Of a DNA stretch of 64,000 nt, positions 11,501 through 20,514 are shown one piece after another. The position numbers and the translations under genes are program-made. The notes below the pieces were generated by a model. The model worked only from the letters and a program-made list of their open reading frames with translations. It searched no databases and was not told the origin of the DNA. Source of the stretch: Pisaster brevispinus (lineage: Eukaryota; Echinodermata; Asteroidea; Forcipulatida; Asteriidae). The DNA lies in assembly GCA_023634235.1 (NCBI GenBank), contig JAMKCF010000018.1, forward strand, positions 8,010,768-8,074,767, read 5' to 3'. How positions within the stretch are numbered: the stretch's first letter is position 1; every line of letters begins with the position of its first letter.

Positions 11501-13658
11501 ATTATCCAACAGCTGATAAAAGAAAATAAGGCAGTGTAAATTATGCTATAAAATTAAACATTTCTTTTTGCAGAACAAACCAGAAAAGCATTGTAGACCT
11601 TCTCCAAACTAGATTCCAGCTCGCTCTCCTTTGGTCAAACTGAAACTCTATCTCTCTTTTATCACAAATGACAAGAAAGTTTCTATTTGACCATTTTTTT
11701 AGGCACAGCACCAAAAAAGCCAATCATCCCATCAAATACCAAATTTTACGCGGAAGCTTATGCCGTAGATACCAGTGACAATGCAGTTGGATTGGCAGAA
11801 ATAGGTGCTGGAACTACATCTAACCAGTCCAGTAAAGCTCGACACAGTACAGGTGATTACTACGAATTATTTATGGATCGTTTGTTACAGAAATCAAGAA
11901 TAGTCAGTGTAACTATGTTATACTTCTCCTATTCCAATTGTTGTCAGCAAGTGTAACACTATGCTAACTTCAGTCGAAACTTCAATAGAATAATTATCTC
12001 ATTAAATAAATAACTGACTCACAATCTCCAACAACTTGGGTGTTTTTACAGATGACATGATTAGCTATGAAGACATTGATAACACATCGATGCATCAAGT
12101 TGGAGCTCAGCCTGAAGCAAAGCTCTCTCCAAATAAATCCTTACCAAAAGGAATAAAACCGTGCACAATAAATGAAGAGTCGGAATGCTACGAGGACATC
12201 AACATGTTTCAGAAACAAGTTGTACCTGCAGCTGACCCGATCACAATGGCCATAACCCCAAATTTGCCAAAAGTTCTACCCTATGTTTTACCCTGTGCAC
12301 AATCGGACGACAAGATGAGTACACCAGAACGTCCAGCTAAAACCAGATCCCAAAGTAAAAAGATACCATCCATTCCTCTAGGGTCATCACCAAATGAACA
12401 ACGGGCAGTAATTGATGACATGGTAAGCTATGAGGATGTCAGCATACCTGAGTATCCACTGGGTCCAACAAGTGAAAAATTCAAACCGGTTTCAAAAATG
12501 AAAATTGTTCCCCAAATTCCACCTCGAAAAAACACTGACTGCCGTATTCCAACAGACGACATGGTTACCTATGAAGATGTTACAACTACAGGTGATTCAG
12601 ATGGTGCCAGAATGGACAAATTAAAACTGGTTTCGAAGAAGGATTTGCCAAAAGTTACTCAAAGACCTAAAACTAGTCATCGAACTGTAACTGATGAAAT
12701 GACAAACTACGAAGACGTCACTGAACCCGAGTCTCTTGTAGGAACTAGCAAACCAGTATGCAAGAAGCAGTTGTCAGCTATTCCTCCTCGTGGTAATGGC
12801 AATCCCTGCACAGCAATAGCTTACACCAAGGATGATTTCAACACACCTGAGCATAAAACCAGAATGGAACACTCCAAACTGGTTCTCAAATCTCATCCGC
12901 CAGTGATTCTACCACGCTATCCCGATGCAGCACCCGAGGACAACTATGAAGACATCAGTATCCCAGCACATCTCACTGGACAGACTAAAGGTAAGAAATT
13001 ACCGACGATACCACCTCGTGATCAGACGAAACCTTTTGCTGACCACCACAGTACTACTAGAACTGACCAGTTAAAGCCGTTTCAAGGAAGGCACTCACCA
13101 GTTGTTCCTCCTCGGAATCATGACAGATCTCATGCAGCAACTGCTGACATGGTAAGCTATGAAGACGTTACCATTTCTGAGCATCAAGTCAAAGAGGCAA
13201 AAGATTTCAAACCTGCTTTTAAAAACAAAGTACCAGCAGTACTACCCCGAGAATATGCCAAACCACCTGCTGCAGCCTACGACACGGTTGCTTACGGAGA
13301 TATCAGCATGCTGAAACATCCAAACGATACCAGGATAAACCAGTTCAAAGCCAGCTCCAGAGAAAAAGTCTTCCCGACATCTCCACCTGATCACACACAT
13401 GGTACACCACGAAGAACTGATGATAACATGACAAGTTATGAAGACATGAGTCAGGGTCTGGCTAGAGCCAGATCTGACCCACACAGTAAACCAAAAGTAA
13501 CTAAGGATAACATGCCAAGTTATGAAGACATGACCGTACCTCAGAATCCAGCCGGAACTGGATCTGACCAGATCAAGGTGGTCAGAACAAACACAGGGAA
13601 GTTGATTCCAGTCCGTGTGTTTGTCCCAAAACAAAAACCTAACATTGACAACTATTAA
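1225..13658 (+). CDS. ZU5-UPA-death-domain scaffold with YED/PxxxPR repeat tail (8 exons)
   Basis: Predicted coding exons are 1225-2598, 4014-4157, 6529-6756, 7825-8013, 9133-9267, 10056-11400, 11703-11852 and 12052-13658. They sum to 5,172 bases, one uninterrupted frame of 1,723 residues ending in TAA. Order: proline-rich N-terminus (1-250), ZU5 (about 253-380), UPA (about 425-575), proline-rich linker, death domain (about 632-725), long low-complexity linker, then a tail from about 1189 with ten YED[VIM]/YGDI tyrosines and several PxxxPR motifs. The ZU5-UPA-DD core is the one found in UNC5, ankyrin, PIDD and SH3BP4/MACC1, and it aligns best by eye with UNC5. No signal peptide, membrane segment, ankyrin or LRR repeats are seen, so it is probably cytosolic. 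The exon 3 donor (GTTTGT) is weak and was chosen because it keeps the frame. I infer a phosphotyrosine/SH3 adaptor role; no orthologue was recognised. Confidence 0.8.
4014..4157 (+). CDS. Exon 2: UPA domain, central part
   Basis: Forty-eight codons in phase 0, bounded by a CTTACAG acceptor and a GAG/GTAAGA donor. The peptide begins RIVCEEQRDG and ends SLLSKDKE. It continues the beta-rich UPA domain begun in exon 1 and leads straight into the conserved CTF-L-R segment of exon 3. Confidence 0.75.
5880..6100 (+). repeat. Interspersed repeat with hammerhead-like GAAAC hairpin (intron 2)
   Basis: A closely related copy lies at 16020-16170. Both end in a segment where GACTCT-GCT-AGGGTC forms a 6-bp hairpin; in this copy it runs directly into GAAACGTCA. 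That arrangement resembles stem II plus the GAAA core of the hammerhead ribozymes carried by Penelope-like elements. The upstream CUGAUGA core is not intact here. The rest of intron 2 (4158-6528) holds no feature I can name beyond a short palindrome near 4424-4443. Confidence 0.45.
6529..6756 (+). CDS. Exon 3: UPA domain C-terminal half with acidic insert
   Basis: The acceptor follows a strong pyrimidine tract (TTTTTCAG). The peptide contains CTFALYR and then AACTIEV, matching the UNC5 UPA signature 'CTFTLER ... LACKVxVRQ'. Between the final strands lies an acidic run (DEDDEDEDE) coded by GAG/GAT triplets. The 3' end is uncertain: a GTTTGT donor at 6757 keeps phase 0 and closes the whole-gene frame, whereas the stronger-looking GTGTAC at 6764 would shift the phase and require a different exon 4 acceptor. 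Confidence 0.7.
7825..8013 (+). CDS. Exon 4: proline-rich linker and first death-domain helix
   Basis: Sixty-three codons in phase 0 between a TTATCCAG acceptor and a GAG/GTAAAG donor. The first two thirds are proline-rich, with SVPPR again resembling an SH3 ligand. The end reads YRTLGELALHLE, which fits death-domain helix 1 and joins the exon 5 sequence without a gap. Confidence 0.7.
8320..8470 (-). repeat. tRNA-headed SINE fragment (intron 4)
   Basis: Read on the minus strand it starts with a tRNA-Leu-like head: GTGGCCTAGCGGTTAAGAGC (A box) and GGGTTCAAGTTCC (B box). The shared tail 'GCACTTGTGTCCTTAAGCAAGATAC' follows in part. Related copies sit at 36430, 49647, 20515 and 48300. Confidence 0.65.
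9133..9267 (+). CDS. Exon 5: death domain, helices 2-4
   Basis: Forty-five codons in phase 0. The peptide starts VSDISGRCWKLLAKNMGLS, matching the 'DWR-LA--L-L' core of UNC5-type death domains. It continues to EALINWYLGQQ, which matches the helix 4-5 'LWEAL' tryptophan region. Flanks are AATAAG at the acceptor and CAG/GTAAGG at the donor. Confidence 0.8.
10056..11400 (+). CDS. Exon 6: end of death domain and long disordered linker
   Basis: The exon begins VAVVAPREALRRLLDLFRGM, the last two death-domain helices, and then becomes a Ser/Pro/Lys-rich, probably disordered linker of about 410 residues. Near the end there is a helical, strongly basic stretch (LQKVVKKNLKKKHK), a SERPPR motif and the tyrosine motif IYDNID. 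The exon ends in phase 1 at a CAA/GTAAGT donor. The frame stays open into the intron to 11483, so intron retention would give a shorter protein without the YED tail. Confidence 0.8.
11703..11852 (+). CDS. Exon 7: short linker exon
   Basis: Fifty codons' worth, entering and leaving in phase 1. It follows a T-rich tract ending in TTTTAG. The peptide is a Ser/Thr/Ala-rich linker (FYAEAYAV...SKARHST). The GTGATT donor is modest. If it is skipped, the frame continues GDYYELF to a stop near 11956, giving another possible truncated end. Confidence 0.65.
12052..13658 (+). CDS. Exon 8: YED[VIM] / PxxxPR repeat tail
   Basis: A 1,607-base terminal exon whose peptide is built of about ten degenerate units of roughly 40-50 residues. 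A typical unit reads T-D-D-M-x-[STN]-Y-E-D-[VIM]-[ST], a spacer, a basic stretch, P-x-[IV]-[PL]-P-R, and a polar linker. Tyrosine cores are YEDI, YEDI, YEDV, YEDV, YEDV, YEDI, YEDV, YGDI, YEDM and YEDM. Proline cores fitting PxxxPR include PQIPPR, PVILPR, PTIPPR, PVVPPR and PAVLPR; SAIPPR is a near match. One unit (DDFNTPEH) has lost its tyrosine. Known SH2 preferences make YED[VI] Src-family-like and YEDM p85/PI3K-like; these pairings are inferences. Confidence 0.85.
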
Positions 13659-13787
13659 AGAAACTACAAAGAATATGTGTATACAGGAATGCAAAAAACA
13701 TTGCCTCAAATTTTGAGTGGTTTGTGCCCCAATATGGCAGCTTATTTAGACTCAAAAGATGCAGATAGTTAACAAGCTATGCTTATA

Positions 13788-13793
13788 ATTAAA
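13788..13793 (+). terminator. Possible poly(A) signal of the ZU5-DD gene
   Basis: An ATTAAA variant hexamer lies about 130 bases after the stop codon. It is the nearest candidate before the 37-bp minisatellite. No downstream GU-rich element was checked. Confidence 0.3.
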
Positions 13794-14142
13794 CCTTACT
13801 ACACTTTGTTGGAGTAACAGAAAAGAAACAGTTTTTTGGACATACCTTTACAAAACTTTTCACTTGGATCCAGGTTGGGTCCCCGATTGCCAGGCAGTTC
13901 TTTTAAGTTTAACAAGGTCAAATCAAGGTCTTTTCCATATCAAATCTTTGCATCCAAACCGAGGCTTGAAGGGTAAAACAGTCCGACTCCTTTTTCGGTG
14001 AGATGAGAATCAATATATTAATTATTTCTGCACACAGGAAACATGACCAATGATAGCAGACCAGTAACAATAATAACTAGATACATAGTACAAAATTACC
14101 AAAGGATACAAGGCGCTTTAAGGGAGAAAGACAAATAATGGG

Positions 14143-14920
14143 GACAGCCAGCTACAAGGTGGATAGCACGTATTAAGACCCTTTTTGAAAGACAGCCAGC
14201 TAGGTGAGTCTTTAGACCCTTTTGAAAGACAGCCAGCTAGGTGAGTCTTAGGACCCTTTTTTCGGGCAGCCAGCTAAGGCGTGTCTTTAGACCCTTTTTG
14301 AAAGCCAGCTAGGTGAGTCTTTAGACCCTTTTGAAGGACAGCCAGCTAGGTGAGTCTTTAGACCCTTTTGAAAGACAGCCAGCTAGGTGAGTCTTTAGAC
14401 CCTTTTGAAAGACAGCCAGCTAGGTGAGTCTTTAGACCCTTTTGAAGGACAGCCAGCTAGGTGAGTCTTAGGACCCTTTTGAAAGACAGCCAGCTAGGTG
14501 AGTCTTTAGACCCTTTTGAAGGACAGCCAGCTAGGTGAGTCTTAGGACCCTTTTTTCGGGCAGCCAGCTAAGGCGAGTCTTTAGACCCTTTTTGAATGAC
14601 AGCCAGCTAGGTGAGTCTTTAGACCCTTTTGAAAGACAGCCAGCTAGGTGAGTCTTTAGACCCTTTTGAAAGACAGCCAGCTAGGTGAGTCTTTAGACCC
14701 TTTTGAAGGACAGCCAGCTAGGTGAGTCTTAGGACCCTTTTGAAAGACAGCCAGCTAGGTGAGTCTTTAGACCCTTTTGAAAGACAGCCAGCTAGGTGAG
14801 TCTTTAGACCCTTTTGAAGGACAGCCAGTTACAAGTTGGATAACAGGTGAGTCTTTAGACCTTATGTCAAGGACAGCCAGCTAAGAGTGTCTCTAGACCC
14901 ATTTAAAAGGACAACCAGCT
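14143..14920 (+). repeat. 37-bp minisatellite, about 20 copies
   Basis: The monomer is CAGCCAGCTAGGTGAGTCTT plus TAGACCCTTTTGAAAGA. Copies carry diagnostic variants: GAAAG/GAAGG ends, TTAGGACCC, and a TTTTTTCGGGCAGCC form. The rare CGGG form occurs twice, about 294 bases (eight monomers) apart, suggesting higher-order duplication. Most units contain AGGTGAGT, a good match to a 5' splice site. The array lies just downstream of the ZU5-DD gene's 3' end. Confidence 0.9.
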
Positions 14921-15430
14921 CTATTACAAAAAGGAGTCAGTTTGATGCAATGGGATACATACAATTATGATGTTAAATTTAGTTCAGCACTTGTACAGTA
15001 TAATTAGCATTTACAACAAGCATTTAAAAATTTCATTAAAAAAAAAGAATTCTTTGTAGTTTGTAATTATATAAAAAGAATCAAAAATCGATGTTAATAG
15101 CTGTTACTTCAGTATTTGGAAATTACATATGAAATAACATAGTTAAAATTTTTACAATTTGAAAAAAATACGAATTTATAACTGCAAAAATTTGAATATT
15201 ATTTAAAATAAAAGATGAACTATCAGATATTGTAAAATAAGTATTTTTCAAAAATAGAAATAGGTTGGACAGGCAGAAACAAATCTTTGCACTTGATTCA
15301 ATACTGAATTCAAGACTGAATTCTATAATCATTTTCATAATTATTAATAGTAGTTCATAATTTTTACATCATTTTATCTTTAACCCTCTCGTTACAAAAT
15401 TGTTTTTGACATAGACAACTTCTGGTGACT

Positions 15431-15882
15431 CAATAAGCCATTTGCGAGGTAGATTTCAATAATGTCTGGTACAATGACTTGCTTGATCACAAGTAACTGC
15501 TTAAATTTGAACTCCGCAGACTATCAAGACAGTTGCTACATCCCTTGATTCGGGGCAAGCTTTTGCGCAGTTACGTAAGAGATGCCCATGATTCGGGGCA
15601 AGCTTTTGTGCAGTTACGTAAGAGATGCCCATGATTCGGGGCAAGCTTTTGTGCAGTTACATAAGAGATGCCACACACCCAAACACAATTTGGAATAAAT
15701 GTGTATGAAATGGTAACGAGGTTTGCTCATTTGAAGGTTGCTATACAAAAGCTTGCCCCGAACCATTTGACTTAGCAACTTTCTCTATAGTCTGAGGAAT
15801 TCAATTTTAGGCAGTTAACTTGCGACTTAGTACGTTATTGTACCAGACTTTATTCAAATCTAACTCGCAAATGGCTTATTGG
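15431..15882. mobile_element. Foldback/TIR element with internal 43-bp repeats
   Basis: The ends are inverted: AATAAGCCATTTGCGAG at the left and CTCGCAAATGGCTTATT at the right. Similarity between the arms extends inward well over 100 bases. Inside the left arm, 15547-15673 contains three 43-bp direct repeats beginning GATTCGGGGCAAGCTTTTG. The right arm has a single inverted copy near 15750. It is non-coding, consistent with a non-autonomous DNA transposon. Confidence 0.75.
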
Positions 15883-16019
15883 TGAAGCAGTCAAGTATAA
15901 ATGAACACTTTCTCACATAATGTGTTCAGAAGCCAATTTAACAAACTCTGTTATCACCTTAAAGATATAATTTAAGTGAAAAAATGAAAGAATGACAACT
16001 TTCTTGCTTGTTCATTGTT

Positions 16020-16170
16020 CATCCCTTGCTTTTTCTGTCTGCTCTCTGCCTCTCTCTCCCTTCATCTAACTCCACTTGACTGCTTTTGTTACACCAGTAT
16101 ACCTGTTTATGTTTGTTGTGTTGTCATTTAGCCTTCGAGAAAGACTCTGCTAGGGTCAAAATGTCAAGCC
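16020..16170 (+). repeat. Second copy of the hammerhead-like interspersed repeat
   Basis: It shares with 5930-6090 the stretch CCACTTGACTGCTTTTGT through GAAAGACTCTGCTAGGGTC. Here the core after the hairpin is mutated (AAAATGTCA instead of GAAACGTCA). Confidence 0.6.
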
Positions 16171-16884
16171 ATTGACTATTTCTATTTTTTGCATTTATAC
16201 CATTGGTCCTTTTGGTTGGTAAGCAGTTTGCAACAGTTAATTCTATTTTCTCAACTTTGTTGCTTATTAAATGTCCTTTCATGGAATACAATAACAGCCA
16301 GGTTCTCAATCTTAACTCTTCAAAATGTAATCTGAAAACCAAACACTTTTCTGTACAAGTGTATGGCAACCTAACTCCATTTTGAAAAGATTGCATAATA
16401 GCAAGCTTATTTTTTTATTAAACTATTGGGAAGATCCGTTCTTTCTCTTTTCAACAACTTTAAGCTTGGCCATGGAGGGTGAATGTGGAAAAAACTTCAA
16501 CCTATAAAAAGGGCATTTGCGCTCAGGCTTGACAAAAGCTTCCTTAAGTATTGAAGACAGGGTATGAGTGCAATCAGTGGTGTAACCAGACATTTTCAAT
16601 CAGCAGGCGGGCCAAGCATGGCAAAGACCTAAATTGGGGCTGCTGAATGTATTGAACCATTCACTGGTGGATTTTTTCTATCTGGTTATGCCACTGAATG
16701 CAATTGACTAAAGTCGGCTGAAGTAAGGAAAGGGTTCAATGACAATTACTTATTTCATACTCATACATGATTTTTGTACATAGAGTTGTACGGAGAAATA
16801 CAATCAAAACAGTTACACATACAGCAAGCTATAAACTTTTTGTTGTTGTTCAGCCTTCAGTCCATGAAAGAAAGTGAAACTGAC

Positions 16885-16977
16885 CTCTGCTTCAAACAAG
16901 GTTAGAAAAAGGGTCCACATTTCCTTGTAATGTTCTCTCCTGCTGATGACTTGATATTCCAAAACTGTAGACACTCC
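16885..16977 (-). CDS. Isolated candidate exon, 31 codons, unknown gene
   Basis: On the minus strand a pyrimidine-rich tract ending in TTTCAG is followed by a 93-base open segment in phase 0. It ends in GAAGCAGAG/GTCAGT. The peptide (GVSTVLEYQVISRREHYKEM and onward to LFEAE) looks like ordinary globular coding sequence rather than a repeat. No neighbouring exons were found, so it may be an exon of an unrecognised minus-strand gene or chance. Function unknown. Confidence 0.25.
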
Positions 16978-17379
16978 CTGAAAGGAAAGTAGTTGTAAGA
17001 CCGTCAGCCAACCTTTCTCTATAAAAAATGTCACAGCATTACGATATCAAATTCAGTTTCAGTGCTCTTGTTCTTAGATGTTTCACTAAATTCTCCCAGT
17101 CTCCCGTTTAAAGATGTTATGCATCCTTGGCAGGGTTCGACCTTAGTGGTGGTCCGCTGGCCAAATGCCAGTTGAAATAGCAGCAGACCAGCTGAAACAA
17201 CTCGCCGGTCAAATGTACCCACAATGGTATTCTAAAGACCTCCGTTTTTTGTGTAATTTTTTTACTTTTCATTTGGGGAGGCTATCCTTTTTAAAATGAA
17301 ACTACAAGTAAATCACAAGCAATAAACAAGTTTCACAAAGCGAAAAGAATGGTCGCACGCACTAAGACTTAAGGGCATC

Positions 17380-17600
17380 GGTCATTCATGCACTCATTAC
17401 CTTCTCTTTGGAACTATCTTCCACATCATATCAAAACTGCAAGAACTCAAAACTGTATTTAAATCACTCCCTAAAAGTTACCTGCTAGTTTAGTTGCCTG
17501 TTATGCTTGTTTAATTGCCTTACTGTTGTAAAGCGCATTGAGACTTTTGTGCGATGCGCCATATAAGTACTGTGTTATTAATATAATTATCAATATGAGT
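17380..17600 (+). mobile_element. 3' end of a CR1/L2-like LINE
   Basis: The text reads like the decayed C-terminus of a non-LTR polymerase (LWNYLPHHIK, then the equivalent of 'TFKSLLK'). It is followed by the characteristic tail AAAGCGCATTGAGACTTTTG ... GCCATATAAGTACTGT and an AT-rich end. It is 5'-truncated and full of stops. Confidence 0.6.
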
Positions 17601-18384
17601 TTCCTCCTTGGCAGTGCACACAGTCACACAGCTAGCTAGCTAGCTACACAACACTCAGTGGATTTGGAAGTTGAGTGCGCCAGCTAGCAATACAGCAAAA
17701 TCAGCCAATGGCAAAATATGTTCAGCCGATTTGGTCTTTGAAAAAGTGCTTCAATGCACCAAGCTTGGACAAGTTTAACCAAGCTGATTCAGCTGCATCA
17801 CACCTCTGACATACTTCCACCTTTGGATGGCTCTTTTGTTAGTTGCCTTGTATTATTACCCACTGTACTCAATTATGGAATGTATGTTACAAATCCTTGG
17901 TGATAAGAGTGGGGCATGGGTCGTAATTTCATTTTTGAGGTGAACCTCGTTCTATCGGTTTAATTTTGGTGTGACTCTCCGGCCCAAACTCCATACACCA
18001 CTCTCCATCTCTCATAAAGTGCAAATTATATGGGCCCCTCTCCTTTATTTATTTGTTGTATACAGTATTGTAATCTTGTTGTTTTTTGTTATTAAAGACC
18101 CACCATGGGAGACACCTCCTGAAGCTACGTCTGCTGCACCCCTTTTTTCACCTCTTTGGTTTAATATCATTAACAGCTGTTGTACCATTTAATCCCTGTA
18201 TGTTGTGGACTAAGCCACTCCCAGGCTATGCCGTGCCACGCCCATGTCCTCATACCGTTATAGTACATTAACTTCCATTCTCCAGTTTTCATTTAGAAAT
18301 ATTAATAATAGTGGCTTTTTAGATAGCACTCAAATTCGTCACATTATTACCCATGGTCACTGGGCCATGTATTTCATTCCTTAA

Positions 18385-18640
18385 ACCATCTCAGCTCCCT
18401 GGGGAGTGTACAGCCTGTGCTGCCAAATATGTAGCGCACCAAGCTAGTTCAATCACAAGAACCATTTCTGTTATCACAGGGACCCATTTCCTCCTGGGTG
18501 AAGAGAAGCAATTATAGTTAAGTGTCTTGCTCAAGGACACAAGTGTCATGAATGGGAATCGAACCCAAACCCTTAGACTTAGCCACCAGAACTTGAGTAG
18601 GATGCAAAAAACTGTTAGACATGACACGCCATTTAACACA
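18385..18640 (-). repeat. SINE copy (shared with 27455-27725)
   Basis: It shares CTCAGCTCCCTGGGGAG, TGCCAAATATGTAGCG and the tail CTCAAGGACACAAGTGTCAT with the copy at 27455-27725. A degenerate reversed B box (AATCGAACCC) marks a tRNA-derived head on the minus strand. Confidence 0.6.
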
Positions 18641-18904
18641 CAATAAAAACCAACCTGTGAAGATTTAACTAAGAAAAAAAAAAAAACGGGCACATTGTTT
18701 AAAAAAAATAAAATAATTGTTTTCGTTACAAGAAAAAAACTGTCGTCTGCTAACCTTTCGGTTATCTACATGCTGTCCGCCATTTTTAAAACCACCCACC
18801 AACACCTCATAGATACGTTCGCCTACGGTTGCTAACGTTCGCCAACGTTGGCAGCGCACAACTCGTTCCACTCGAAATTGTTGGCAAACGTTGGCAACGT
18901 TTGC

Positions 18905-19480
18905 GCAAGTGGAACGCACCCCGGTGGACAAGTCGAGAAACAGACTTTGCGCAAGGCCAACGAACCAACTGTATATAGGATTTTCTGTTACTTTGGGAAA
19001 CCTGAATGACTATCCTGGTGGACAAGCTGGGAAAAAGAATGAGCGCAAGGCCAACAAACCAACTGTATATAGGATTTTCCCATGACGTTGGGAAACCTGG
19101 ATGACTATCCTGGTGGACAAGCTGGGAAAAAGAATGAGCGCAAGGCCAACAAACCAACTGTATATAGGATTTTCCCATGACGTTGGGAAACCTGGATGAC
19201 TATCCTGGTGGACAAGCTGGGAAAAAGAATGAGCGCAAGGCCAACAAACCAACTGTATATAGGATTTTCCCATGACGTTGGGAAAATCTGGATGACTATC
19301 CTGGTGGACAAGCTGGGAAAAAGAATGAGCGCAAGGCCAACAAACCAACTGTATATAGGATTTTCCCATGACGTTGGGAAACCTGGATGACTATCATGGT
19401 GGACAAGCTGGGAAAAAGAATTAGCAAACCTACTGTGTACAAAATTGCCAATGACTTTTGGGAACCCTAGATGAATAGGC
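18905..19480. repeat. ~95-bp tandem array, about 5.5 copies
   Basis: The landmark GTATATAGG recurs at 18971, 19065, 19160, 19255 and 19351, giving periods of 94-96 bases. The unit includes TGACTATCCTGGTGGACAAG and GAGCGCAAGGCCAACAAACC. Edge copies are more diverged than the central three. Several frames stay open through the array because the sequence is repeated, not because it is coding. Confidence 0.9.
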
Positions 19481-20189
19481 AAGTCAGAAAAAAAAAGACT
19501 GGGCAGAAAGTCAGCTAACCAATCGAGTACAATCCCTTCAACCGCTCAGCTCCAATGTTTACAATTCAGAAAATAAAAGTATCAAGTTTTGTTTCACTGG
19601 AAGGTGAAACTACATGCAACTCCAGTAACACTTCATAACAAATTATAATAATTTCATTAGCATATACTTGTATTACTTCCTTGTTTTGATAAAACAATTT
19701 TAATCACATGTACTTCCTTCTAAAACTAGGCCAAGATCATTTTATAAAGGGAAAAGTATAGGATTTCACTTTATTAATTAATTCCTGCAGCCAAGGATTC
19801 TCAGAAAAGCAAACCTAATCACTCTATGCGCCAAGAACCCGATGGAGAGAAGACTCGGGGGTTTGTTTCCAGTTTTAGATGTTTAAGGAAATCCCAGAGA
19901 ATTATTCCATGGGAAAACCCTTGTGATCAGGTAGAGGCTGAAAACCCAACCCTGACAGGATTCCAACCGGGTTCCTAGAGATAGAAGGCGATGAAAGATA
20001 CCACTACGCAAACCCAACTGCCCCAGATTTGTATCAAACGGATATCAATGGGGGGGGGTGGGGACTTGGCCTCCCATGCCCCCTCTTCAGTTACGCCACT
20101 GCATGTGTGCAGTATAAGTCTGGTATACTAGATATGTTTTGTGTGCACTAAACGGTATGTCGTTGAGTGTAGCAGACCTATAATAATGT

Positions 20190-20480
20190 TAATCTATGTG
20201 CCTGTACACACGGCACCGGTCTACTCTTATGCCTGGTGCCAGCTCCATTTGGTGCTTGACATGGGGCATGGTGTACCCCCCCTGCATCTTCAGTGTGCGC
20301 TTGGAACCTAGGATTTTAGGTGGGGGGATTACTTCTGTACAAGAGAAAAATAGTGCCTTAAAGTATGGGATTATTGGAGGGAGATGCCCTCTGCCCCATA
20401 TCAGGCATGGTATAGCCAGCTCCAGGCTTTCACTTCCACTTTCCCCTCATTTTATCATCACCACCACCTACAATGCCTAG
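20190..20480 (+). repeat. Interspersed repeat, inverted partner at 39810-40280
   Basis: The stretch ACTTCTGTACAAGAGAAAAA ... TAAAGTATGGGA ... TGCCCCATATCAGGCATGGT is found again, reverse-complemented, upstream of ACSS3 at about 39900-40090. No coding potential was seen, and I cannot assign the family. Confidence 0.55.
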
Positions 20481-20514
20481 AGACGTCACCCAATGCACCA
20501 TGCCACTACAGTTT

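Noticed and set aside
13242..13709. Minus-strand 155-codon open frame
   Set aside because: It is antisense to the YED repeat exon, and its length follows from the repeat composition.
14143..14920. CRISPR-like direct repeats
   Set aside because: There are no unique spacers; monomers are head-to-tail in a eukaryotic intron-bearing genome, so it is a minisatellite.
19010..19482. Long minus-strand frames with LALILFPSLSTRIVIQ-like repeats
   Set aside because: They are open only because the 95-bp unit lacks stops in some frames; the period is not a multiple of three, so each unit is read in a different frame.
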